DNA from: Acidobacteriota bacterium
GTDB taxonomy: Bacteria > Acidobacteriota > Vicinamibacteria > Vicinamibacterales > Fen-181
Length of the DNA stretch: 33,296 nt
NCBI GenBank assembly: GCA_017883185.1
Contig: JADGOB010000032.1
Location: forward strand, 1 to 33,296
Direction: 5' to 3'
Shown piece by piece: positions 1 through 6,470 of the stretch (position 1 is its first letter; every line of letters begins with the position of its first letter). Position numbers and translations under genes: made by a program. The notes below the pieces were generated by a model, which was not told the origin of the DNA, made no database searches, and saw nothing but the letters and a program-made list of their open reading frames with translations.

Positions 1-661
1 CATACGGCTTTCGCGGCCCGAAGTCGCCGCGCTCACCGCCGGGGTTGCTCGCGGGCCTCTCGCCCACCGCCTCATCTCCACCGCCGCCCGCTGGGCCCCG
101 CGCCTCGTCCCGTCCGCCCGGGGGCATATCTGCACCGCCATCACCGGGTCCGCGCACCTCGTCGCGACCGACCGGGCCGCCGGCCGGGTCGGTCGCGGGC
201 CTGAAGGGCTGCGGCGCGTCGGCTCCAGCCCCCGGCATGTCGTTACGGCCACGGGCCGCGTCATCGCCGCCCTGCGGCCGGTCGCCGTAGTCCATCTGCG
301 GGCCGCCCGCGGCTTCTCGCGCCAGGTTCGCCGCCTTCTTGTCGCGGCGCTTGCGGGCCTGGAACGTCTCCTTCTTGAACTTCTCGCGCGGGTCCTTGTG
401 CTCGCCACCTGGCCGCCAGTCGCGCGCGCGGCGCTCCTTCAGCACCGCGTCGCGCACCGCCGTCTCTCCTTCAGAACGGGCGCCCCGTGATTCTTCGGGC
501 GACTCCCACACGCGACCGCGCGCGAACCACTTCAGCTCGGCGCCCGGGTTCTTCGTCTTCAACTGGTTCAGCGTCGGCAACAGCTCCTCGCGCTCCGCCG
601 CGCGAAACGCTGTCGGCTGCCCGTCGATGATGATCGTCCAGAAGGTGAAACGGGGTGGCAT
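1..661 (-). CDS. Unknown charged, Gly/Pro-rich protein (3' end beyond the left edge)
   Basis: The frame is open from an ATG at 661 to the left edge, giving 220 codons without a stop. The N-terminal ~60 residues look folded (start MPPRFTFWTIIIDGQPTAFR, later LKWFARGRVWESPEES). A stretch rich in Lys, Arg and Glu follows (ERRARDWRPGGEHKDPREKFKK), then a long low-complexity tail of Gly, Pro, Ala, Asp and Arg. No signal peptide or membrane segment is visible. It starts 9 bases after the stop of the sigma-54 activator on the same strand, with an AAGGA ribosome site at the junction, so the two are probably co-transcribed. I recall similar conserved hypothetical proteins in Acidobacteriota, but I know no function. 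The tail could bind RNA, DNA or protein through charge; that is only a guess from composition. Confidence 0.75.
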   Translation of the reverse strand, partial: MPPRFTFWTIIIDGQPTAFRAAEREELLPTLNQLKTKNPGAELKWFARGRVWESPEESRGARSEGETAVRDAVLKERRARDWRPGGEHKDPREKFKKETFQARKRRDKKAANLAREAAGGPQMDYGDRPQGGDDAARGRNDMPGAGADAPQPFRPATDPAGGPVGRDEVRGPGDGGADMPPGGRDEARGPAGGGGDEAVGERPASNPGGERGDFGPRKPY

Positions 662-670
662 AGGGGTCCT

Positions 671-2059
671 TCAATTCTTCGTCATCCGCTTCAGCTTCTC
701 TACCAGCGTCGTGCGCTTCAGGTTCAGCAACTGCGCCGCCCGGCCCTTGTTGCCGCTCGTCCGCTCCAGCGACTGGCGAATCAGCTCGCGCTCGACGTTC
801 CCGACGTACTCGTGGAAATCGATCCCGTCCTCGGGCAGCGAAAACACTCCAGAGGATGGCGCGTCCGAAAGCTCCTGCAGCTCCGGCGGAAGATCCGCGA
901 GCTCGATTTGCGTCCGCCCCGCGCTCAGCGCCACCGCGCGCTCGAGCGCGTTCTCGAGCTGCCGCACGTTCCCGGGCCACTCGTAGGCCATCAGCCGTCT
1001 CATCGCCTGCTGCGACACGGTCATCGTCGGTCTCGGAGGGCCGAGTTCCCGGCAAAACCGATCGAGGAAGTGCTGCACGAGCAGCGGGATATCTTCCCTG
1101 CGATCGCGCAGCGGCGGCAGCCGCACCGGGATGACGTTCAGCCGGTAGTAGAGATCTTCGCGGAACTTCCCCGCGGCGACGAGCTTCGTGAGGTCGCTGT
1201 TGGTCGCCGCGATCACCCGCACGTCCACCTTGATCGTCCGCGAATCGCCGACGCGCTCGACCTCGCGCTCCTGCAGCGTGCGTAGCAGCTTCATCTGCAA
1301 CGGCCCGCTCATGGTCCCGACCTCGTCGAGGAGGAGCGTGCCCTTGTGCGCCTGCTCGAACCGGCCCACGCGATTGCCCACCGCGCCCGTGAACGCGCCC
1401 CGCACGTGGCCGAACAACTCCGCCTCGAGCAGCGTCTCGGGAATCGCGCTGCAGTTGATCGCCACGAACTGGTTCCCGCGCCGCGGGCTGTTGTGATGAA
1501 TCGCGCGCGCCACGAGCTCCTTGCCGGTGCCCGTCTCGCCCGAGACGAGAATCGTGCTGTTGGTCACCGACACGGTCTCGAGCAACTGAAAGAGATCGCG
1601 CATCGGGCGGGACCGGCCCACGATCCCCTCGAAGCTGTAGCGCCGCTCGAGCTGCGACCGGAGGTAGGCGTTCTCCGATTTCAATCGCCGCTGTTCGAGC
1701 GCCGAGTCGAGCACGTGCAGCAGTTCGTCGAACTGGAACGGCTTGGTGACGAAGTCGGTCGCGCCGCGCTTGATCGCTGCCACCGCGTCCTTCACCGTCC
1801 CGTAGCCCGTCACCACGATGCCGATAATATCGGGATAGCGGGTGACTGCAGCCTCGAGAACCTTGCCGCCGTCGATCCCCGGCAGGCGCAGATCCGTAAC
1901 CACGATGTCAAAAGCGAACTCGGCAAGACGGTCGATCGCCTCTTCGCCGTTGGCCGCCTGGACGACATCGTAGCCCTGATCCGCGAGCCGCTCGGCCACC
2001 ACTTCCCTGAGCGCCGCCTCGTCCTCGACAATCAACAGATGTTTAGTCGTATCAGCCAT
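671..2059 (-). CDS. NtrC-family sigma-54-dependent response regulator
   Basis: This 462-residue transcription activator should be switched on by phosphorylation and should open sigma-54 promoters. Domains in order: receiver (about 5-120) with the acidic pair in VEDE, phospho-acceptor Asp56 in VVTDLRLP and the KPF lysine near 106; AAA+ sigma-54 interaction domain (about 143-375) with Walker A GETGTGKE (174-181), sigma-54 contact loop GAFTGA (221-226) and Walker B LLLDE (242-246); and a C-terminal Fis-type helix-turn-helix (KGRAAQLLNLKRTTLVEKLK). All key residues are present, so it should be active. It is divergent from the small DHp-like gene at 2188, and the gene at 661 follows it directly. 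Plausible targets are the two dyads and the -24/-12 promoter at 2554-2750. The cognate kinase is not certain; the nearest is the hybrid kinase at 3767-5302. Confidence 0.95.
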   Translation of the reverse strand: MADTTKHLLIVEDEAALREVVAERLADQGYDVVQAANGEEAIDRLAEFAFDIVVTDLRLPGIDGGKVLEAAVTRYPDIIGIVVTGYGTVKDAVAAIKRGATDFVTKPFQFDELLHVLDSALEQRRLKSENAYLRSQLERRYSFEGIVGRSRPMRDLFQLLETVSVTNSTILVSGETGTGKELVARAIHHNSPRRGNQFVAINCSAIPETLLEAELFGHVRGAFTGAVGNRVGRFEQAHKGTLLLDEVGTMSGPLQMKLLRTLQEREVERVGDSRTIKVDVRVIAATNSDLTKLVAAGKFREDLYYRLNVIPVRLPPLRDRREDIPLLVQHFLDRFCRELGPPRPTMTVSQQAMRRLMAYEWPGNVRQLENALERAVALSAGRTQIELADLPPELQELSDAPSSGVFSLPEDGIDFHEYVGNVERELIRQSLERTSGNKGRAAQLLNLKRTTLVEKLKRMTKN

Positions 2060-2187
2060 TTAGTTGAGCGCCAACATATTGACACAGCTCGGCAAGCTGC
2101 GAAAGCGGATTATTGACTGGTCTCCTACAGTCCCGGAGTGGCTGTTCCGATACAAAAGGCGAACAGAGTGCGGCGTATCGCGGAAGG

Positions 2188-2421
2188 ATGCCGGTGTCAG
2201 AATTTGTTAACCATCACAACAACAAAGACTTGAGCGAGTTGTTCCATCGCCTGAACAACGAGCTTGGCATCATCCTTTCGCACGCGGAGTTGCTCGAAGC
2301 CAAGTGCGAACAGGACAAGAACCGCTCCAGGGCCGCCCAGGTGGTGGCCGCCGCGCTCGAAGCGATGGGAACAGCCAGGCAGATTCGGTCCCAGGTAGAC
2401 GACCTGTCGCTCGTGAAGTAA
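2188..2421 (+). CDS. Small stand-alone DHp/HisKA-like phosphotransfer protein
   Basis: This 77-residue protein contains FHRLNNELGIILSHAELLEA, close to the H-box helix of histidine kinases of the HxLNN type, with the candidate phospho-histidine at His20. A second amphipathic helix follows (RAAQVVAAALEAMGTARQIR), as in a DHp hairpin. No ATPase domain follows: the gene stops and the next 425 bases are non-coding. I chose the ATG at 2188 because GGAAGG lies directly before it; an in-frame ATG at 2113 would add 25 residues of unlikely sequence. It is divergent from the sigma-54 activator. It could be a histidine phosphotransfer protein, a kinase-dimer decoy or a phosphatase-like partner of the activator. 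Assignment to the DHp fold is by motif only. Confidence 0.7.
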   Translation: MPVSEFVNHHNNKDLSELFHRLNNELGIILSHAELLEAKCEQDKNRSRAAQVVAAALEAMGTARQIRSQVDDLSLVK

Positions 2422-2433
2422 GGGTCAAGAACA

Positions 2434-2453
2434 AGGCACCACAACTTGTGCCT
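2434..2453 (+). terminator. Hairpin after the DHp-like gene, possible weak terminator
   Basis: Arms AGGCAC (2434-2439) and GTGCCT (2448-2453) form a perfect 6-bp stem 12 bases after the stop codon. No T-tract follows, so an intrinsic terminator is doubtful. It may instead stabilise the 3' end. Confidence 0.35.
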
Positions 2454-2553
2454 GACTGTGCCCAGAGCCCAAGTGATTGGATTGCATGGGCCACGGAGAA
2501 CTTAGGCAGCGGACCAGTTGGAGTGCGGAATCGGCCTGCCTTCAAGCCTCATC

Positions 2554-2569
2554 TGTCAGAAAACTGGCA
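2554..2569. promoter_or_regulatory. Candidate activator-binding dyad 1
   Basis: TGTCAGAAAACTGGCA is an imperfect dyad (TGTCA, six bases, TGGCA). Sigma-54 activators usually bind 16-17 bp dyads of this kind 80-200 bases upstream of the start site; this one is about 200 bases upstream of the predicted start. Its pairing with dyad 2, exactly 33 bases downstream, strengthens the case. Confidence 0.45.
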
Positions 2570-2586
2570 CCATTTTCGACCCGGTC

Positions 2587-2602
2587 TGTCACAAATTTGA
2601 CG
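2587..2602. promoter_or_regulatory. Candidate activator-binding dyad 2
   Basis: TGTCACAAATTTGACG has the inner dyad GTCA, six bases, TGAC. It repeats the TGTCA half-site of dyad 1 exactly 33 bases further on, about three helical turns, so both sites would face the same side of the DNA. It lies about 165 bases upstream of the predicted sigma-54 start site. Confidence 0.45.
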
Positions 2603-2734
2603 AGCCGGCCCGCTTCCGCGCACGACCCCGCAACGTGACGAGCCGCAGTAAGCTCGTTCTAAATAACTGCAAAATAGGGCCTTGGTTCACTCTGGAGACC
2701 TTTTGTCTCCTCCTCGGGCAGGGGTGTTCCATTC

Positions 2735-2750
2735 TGGCACTGCCATTGCG
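2735..2750 (+). promoter_or_regulatory. Sigma-54 (-24/-12) promoter upstream of the sigma factor gene
   Basis: TGGCACTGCCATTGCG matches the consensus TGGCAC, five bases, TTGC, with the exact GG-to-GC spacing. Transcription would start near 2761, giving an ~86-base leader to the ATG at 2847. The neighbouring NtrC-type activator and the two dyads upstream support function. Confidence 0.7.
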
Positions 2751-2846
2751 AATGGCTGGGGCTGTCGGCAGCAGGTGGCTGACAGCTGGCAGCCAGCATC
2801 GGGTGGCCGAATCCAGCACCCAGGCAGATAACGTCGAGGAGATCCC

Positions 2847-3941
2847 ATGCAGTCCCAACCGATTTCCGTCCCCGAAAGCCAGCGCGTCGTTGCCGGGCTT
2901 CCATTCGTTGAAGCCCTCGCGCGGCGCCTCGCGGCGTCGATGCCGCATTCGATCGACCTCGGCGATCTGGTGCAGGACGGCGTGCTGGGCCTGATCGACG
3001 CGGCGCGTCGCTTCGACGAGGACCGCGGCATCAAGTTCGAGACGTTTGCCGAGCGGCGCGTTCGCGGGGCGATGATCGACGCGCTGCGGCGCGAGGCATG
3101 GCCGCGCGGCGTCCGCCGCGTGCGCCGCGAACTGGAAGCCGCTCGCGAAACGCTGCGGCGCGATCTGGGTCACGAGCCGTCGCTGGCGGACCTGGCGGCG
3201 AAGGTCGGGTCGGACGAGAAGCGCCTCGGCCGGACGATCCTCCGCATCACCACGATCGAATCGACGTCGCCGCTCTCCTCGGGCGGTCACATGGACGAGA
3301 CGTCACTGCCGGCGGCGCTGGTGCCGTCCGAGCCCGAGTCGCCAGACTCGGCCTACGAGCGCAGCGAAGTGAAGGAGCGGATCCGCAACGCGATGGCCGC
3401 GCTGCCCGAACGCGAGCGGCGCCTGGTCAGCCTGTACTACTTCGGCGAGGTGACGATGAAGCAGATTGGCGCGGAGCTGGGCGTGAACGAGTCGCGGGTG
3501 TCGCAACTGCACGCGCGGGCGATTCAGCGGCTGCGCGCGGTGTTCGAGCCCTCTCGCGCGGCAGCGCGGCCGACGGGCGCCCCGGTTCACTCAACGCCGG
3601 TCATCACCGCCCTCACGCCACGCGTGCCGATGGCGGCGCGGTCGGTGCTGCCGTTCGCCCGCCCGGTCATGGCGAAGGCGACGCTGCCGCGCGTGATGGA
3701 GCAGGCTGGATTGAAGTCCGGCTCCACCGTCGTCATGCCGATGCACGCCGGCGCGAACGTCCTGCCCTACCCGAGGACCTCTCGCGCGGACCTCAGCAAG
3801 TCGGCAAGCCTGAACGGCTTGGCCAGCCAGCGGCAGCCGGTTTCCTCGAAGAAGCGTTCAGCCTCGGTGCCGACGACGTCGCCGGTGACGAAGATGACGC
3901 GGCGCGCGAGCGACGGTTTCGTTGCGGCAATCGCGCGGTAG
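2847..3941 (+). CDS. FliA/WhiG-like sigma-70 family factor with long C-terminal tail
   Basis: This is a sigma factor of the sigma-28 type (regions 2, 3 and 4, no region 1). Region 2 (about 15-90) has IDLGDLVQDGVLGLIDAARRFD and FETFAERRVRGAMIDALRR; region 3 (about 95-145) has the ARETLRRDLGHEPSLADLA type of sequence; region 4 (about 180-235) has LPERERRLVSLYYFGEVTMK and a helix-turn-helix in ELGVNESRVSQLHARAIQRL. GAGGAGA precedes the ATG. FliA-type factors usually have about 240-260 residues; this one has 364. The extra ~120 residues are Ala/Pro/Arg/Ser-rich, and the last ~58 codons run antisense through the receiver domain of the convergent kinase (overlap 3767-3941). The tail may be real or may reflect loss of an earlier stop. 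No flagellar gene is in view, so a motility role is not supported. The sigma-54-type promoter upstream suggests control by the activator at 671-2059. Confidence 0.9.
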   Translation: MQSQPISVPESQRVVAGLPFVEALARRLAASMPHSIDLGDLVQDGVLGLIDAARRFDEDRGIKFETFAERRVRGAMIDALRREAWPRGVRRVRRELEAARETLRRDLGHEPSLADLAAKVGSDEKRLGRTILRITTIESTSPLSSGGHMDETSLPAALVPSEPESPDSAYERSEVKERIRNAMAALPERERRLVSLYYFGEVTMKQIGAELGVNESRVSQLHARAIQRLRAVFEPSRAAARPTGAPVHSTPVITALTPRVPMAARSVLPFARPVMAKATLPRVMEQAGLKSGSTVVMPMHAGANVLPYPRTSRADLSKSASLNGLASQRQPVSSKKRSASVPTTSPVTKMTRRASDGFVAAIAR

Positions 3942-5302
3942 AACTCCATGCCGTCGACGCGCGGCATCTTCAGGTCACACACGATCAAGTCGTAGGTCCT
4001 GGCGTCGACGCGCGCCAGGGCCTCCTCTCCATCACCCGCCCGATCGACGACGAACCCGGCGTCGGCCAGCCCGTCGCCAACCGCCTGGGCCAGCGCCGGT
4101 TCATCCTCCACCAGCAGCACCGATGCGCCCTTCAGGAGGTTTTGCGCGATGACCTCCGGCGGAGGCTGCGGCGCGCGCACTGCGCTCGCGTTGCCCGTCG
4201 GCAGCTCGACGAAGAACGACGCGCCGTTCGCTTCGTCGGGCGAACCGACCCAGATTCGCCCGCCGTGCTCCTCGACGATCGCGTAGGCGACGGTCAGGCC
4301 CAGCCCGGTACCCTTGCCCACTTCCTTGGTCGTGTAGAACGGGTCGAAAATCTTCGTCCGCGCCTCTTCCGGTATTCCCGGCCCGTCGTCGTTCACCTCG
4401 AGGACGACCGAATCGTTCGTGCCGTTGTGCCAGGTGCGGACGACGAGCGTCCCGCGGCCGTGGGCCGAGAGCATCGCCTGTTCGGCGTTGATGACGAGAT
4501 TGAGGAGCACCTGCTGCAGTTGGTGCGGGTCGGCGAACACCAGTGGCAGGCCTGCCGCGAGCGCGGAGATGACGCTGATGTTCGTCACCCGCTGTTCGTA
4601 CGATCGCAGCGCCAGCGTTTCCTCGACGATGCGGTTGATGTCCACCATCGCGCGCGTGGTGTGGCGCTTGCGCGCGAAGGTGAGCAGGTTGCGAACGATG
4701 CGCGCGGAGCGCTCGGCCTCCGACAGGATGACGTCAAGGCCCCGGCGCGTCTGATCGTCCGCCTGCCGGGACGACAGCCGCTCGGCCCAGGTGAGGATGG
4801 TGGCGAGCGGGTTGTTCAACTCGTGCGCGATGCCCGAGACCGTCTGGCCGAGCGAGGCCATCTTCTCCGCCTGGAGAAGTTGGTGATACAGGTCGCGCGT
4901 CTGATCGTCGAGCTTCTTGCGGTCGCTGACGTCGCGAACGAGCGCCTCGAGGCGGACGCTTCCGTCGGGACGGGTGTCGGCGTGGCCGGTGATCTCGATC
5001 CAGATCGGCGTGAGATCCGCGCGGCGGACGCGCACCAGGAAGTCGGTGATCGAGCCATCGTGCCGGAGGCGGTCGAGCAGGTTCGGCCGGGTCAGCGGAT
5101 CGATGAAGCGCTCGAGATCGAAGGGGAGCAGCGTGTGCTCGTCGGTTTCGATCGGGTAACCGAAGATCAGCCGGAGCCGGACATTGGCGGCCACGGTGCG
5201 GTCGCCGTGGTCTGACAGGATCCCGATGAAGGCCCCTACCTGGATGTGGTCGAACAACTGCGCGAACATCTGGTCGCGCGAATCGGCGGATGGATTGTCC
5301 AC
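3767..5302 (-). CDS. PAS-domain hybrid histidine kinase with C-terminal receiver
   Basis: This soluble 511-residue sensor has a PAS-like domain (about 12-130, ending in the usual VRDVSDRKKLD), a HisKA domain with phospho-His160 in GIAHELNNPLATI, a HATPase domain (N-box Asn272 in LVINAEQAM, G1 DDGPGIPEE, G2 GKGTGLGL) and a receiver (about 393-510) with Asp443 in VCDLKMPRVDG and the distal Lys in LAKPF. No transmembrane segment is visible, so the signal is probably cytoplasmic. The first codon is GTG at 5302; an in-frame ATG eleven codons in (MFAQLF) is an alternative. The gene is convergent with the sigma factor and overlaps it by 175 bases. A receiver after the kinase core usually implies onward transfer through a histidine phosphotransfer protein; the small protein at 2188 is the local candidate. 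Confidence 0.95.
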   Translation of the reverse strand: MDNPSADSRDQMFAQLFDHIQVGAFIGILSDHGDRTVAANVRLRLIFGYPIETDEHTLLPFDLERFIDPLTRPNLLDRLRHDGSITDFLVRVRRADLTPIWIEITGHADTRPDGSVRLEALVRDVSDRKKLDDQTRDLYHQLLQAEKMASLGQTVSGIAHELNNPLATILTWAERLSSRQADDQTRRGLDVILSEAERSARIVRNLLTFARKRHTTRAMVDINRIVEETLALRSYEQRVTNISVISALAAGLPLVFADPHQLQQVLLNLVINAEQAMLSAHGRGTLVVRTWHNGTNDSVVLEVNDDGPGIPEEARTKIFDPFYTTKEVGKGTGLGLTVAYAIVEEHGGRIWVGSPDEANGASFFVELPTGNASAVRAPQPPPEVIAQNLLKGASVLLVEDEPALAQAVGDGLADAGFVVDRAGDGEEALARVDARTYDLIVCDLKMPRVDGMEFYRAIAATKPSLARRVIFVTGDVVGTEAERFFEETGCRWLAKPFRLADLLRSAREVLG

Positions 5303-5393
5303 GGCGCGATTATAGGCGAAGTGTCACGCTGCCCTCAGAAAGACGGACGAGCCGGTGTCATCACCGATGTCGCGCGGGCCGCGATCGGCGGTT

Positions 5394-5567
5394 CTAGAGA
5401 CCCGCCCGCGCGCGCCCGGTCGCGAAGTTGACGTTCGCGTTCTCGACCCCGGGCGTGTCCTCGAGCGTGTTCTCGATCGTCCGCGCGCACGCCGCGCAGG
5501 TCATCCCGGTCACCGGGAGAGAGACATTCGCCCTCGGGGCATCCGTCTCGACTCTCTTCAAGGGCAC
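5394..5567 (-). pseudogene. Truncated heavy-metal-associated (HMA) domain remnant
   Basis: On the minus strand a 57-codon frame from GTG at 5567 reads LPVTGMTCAACARTIENT and then ENANVNFATGRARAGL before a TAG. This is the first half of an HMA copper-binding domain with its CxxC pair, as at the N-terminus of CopA-type copper ATPases or in CopZ. The second half of the fold is missing. In the next frame the DNA reads GPRDIGDDTG, which resembles the usual RDIGYD-type segment, so a frameshift followed by decay is likely. No ATPase follows: the hybrid kinase starts 91 bases downstream. An upstream in-frame TGA shows there is no longer N-terminus. Confidence 0.7.
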
Positions 5568-5686
5568 CTCTCTCCCAATCTTACCGCGTCATCGTCCGGC
5601 TTGCGCTCGAGCCGAGGTCCTTGACGACCGATAATCAGGAGACTACTGTAGAATCACGAATCAAAAACCGTTTTCGGAGGAAACCA

Positions 5687-6376
5687 ATGCGTAGACTGAA
5701 CCCCGCGCCGTGGATGATTGCGGCACTGGTCGTCCTGACGTTTGCCGCTCCGGCGGCGGCGCAGAGCACTCGGCCGACCGTGGCTCTGCTCGACTTCGAC
5801 TACGGCACCCTCAACGCGTGGTGGGGGACCCAGGATATCGGCAAGGGCATCGCCGATCTGATCGTGGACGGCCTGGTGGAAGACGGTTCCTACCGCATCA
5901 TCGAGCGCAAGCGCCTCGATGCCATCCTGACCGAACAGAACTTCTCGAACTCCGATCGCGCGGATCCAGCGGCGGCCAAGGTCGCCAAGATCGGGAAGGC
6001 GCTCGGCGTGAAGTACCTGATTGTCGGCTCCATCACGAAGTTCGGGATGGAGGACAAGGGGATGAAGATCGGCGGCGGCGGCTGGGGCGCCGGTCGGTTC
6101 GGCCTCGGCGAAGTCGGGACGAAGAAGGGCAAGGCCACGGTGGCCGTCACCGCACGGATGGTTGACACCTCGACGGGCGAAATCATGGCCAGCGCCAAGG
6201 GCGAAGGCACGTCGAGCCGGAGCGGCTTGCTGCTGGGTGGCGCCGCGAATCACGTGGGTGGCAACATCGAGTTCGGCGCATCGAATTTCCGCGACACGGT
6301 GCTCGGCGAGGCCACCGACGCCGCCGTCAAGCTGGTTGTTGCCAAGCTCATCGCCGCGAAGACGCGGCTGGAATAG
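5687..6376 (+). CDS. CsgG/LpoB-like secreted protein
   Basis: This 229-residue precursor begins with a signal peptide (positively charged MRRLNPAPW, hydrophobic MIAALVVLTF, cleavage likely after AAPAAA). The mature part fits the CsgG family: VALLDFDYGTL near the start, IADLIVDGLVEDGSYRIIER, the ALGVKYLIVGSITKFG strand, then VAVTARMVDTSTGEIMASAKGEG. CsgG proteins form outer-membrane curli secretion pores; many distant relatives are periplasmic or lipoprotein factors of unknown role. There is no lipobox cysteine here, so a soluble periplasmic or loosely attached form is more likely. GGAGG six bases before the ATG at 5687 decides the start. No other curli gene is nearby. A strong terminator follows at 6399, so the unit is probably monocistronic. 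Confidence 0.85.
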   Translation: MRRLNPAPWMIAALVVLTFAAPAAAQSTRPTVALLDFDYGTLNAWWGTQDIGKGIADLIVDGLVEDGSYRIIERKRLDAILTEQNFSNSDRADPAAAKVAKIGKALGVKYLIVGSITKFGMEDKGMKIGGGGWGAGRFGLGEVGTKKGKATVAVTARMVDTSTGEIMASAKGEGTSSRSGLLLGGAANHVGGNIEFGASNFRDTVLGEATDAAVKLVVAKLIAAKTRLE

Positions 6377-6398
6377 CGCAGCGGGACCAGGAAAGAAC

Positions 6399-6450
6399 GG
6401 CCCAGGGCTCATGGCGCAGGTCACCCCCTGTCCATGTCCTGGGCCTTTTT
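6399..6450 (+). terminator. Rho-independent terminator after the CsgG-like gene
   Basis: GGCCCAGG (6399-6406) pairs with CCTGGGCC (6438-6445), followed by TTTTT (6446-6450). Inside, CATGG pairs with CCATG and CAGG with CCTG, so most of the 47 bases can form one long hairpin. Confidence 0.8.
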
Positions 6451-6470
6451 CCGTCTTTCGGTGTGTCCGT

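Larger units (their letters stand above)
2422..2846. other. 425-base regulatory spacer upstream of the sigma factor
   Basis: I see no coding frame here. It holds a short hairpin after the small DHp-like gene (2434-2453), two 16-bp dyads (2554-2569 and 2587-2602), an inverted repeat with arms ACGAGC and GCTCGT (2638-2643 and 2652-2657), a short A/T-richer patch (about 2658-2675) and a sigma-54-type promoter (2735-2750). This order (activator sites, A/T-rich patch, -24/-12 promoter, gene) matches a typical enhancer-dependent promoter. Confidence 0.6.

Noticed and set aside
2079-2113. TTGACA at 2079-2084 as a -35 box for the small DHp-like gene
   Set aside because: No -10-like hexamer lies 16-19 bases downstream; the nearest candidate is 23 bases away.
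6162-6470. Longer N-terminus for the diguanylate cyclase
   Set aside because: The upstream in-frame codons overlap the CsgG-like gene and run through its terminator; the ATG at 6471 gives a proper membrane N-terminus.
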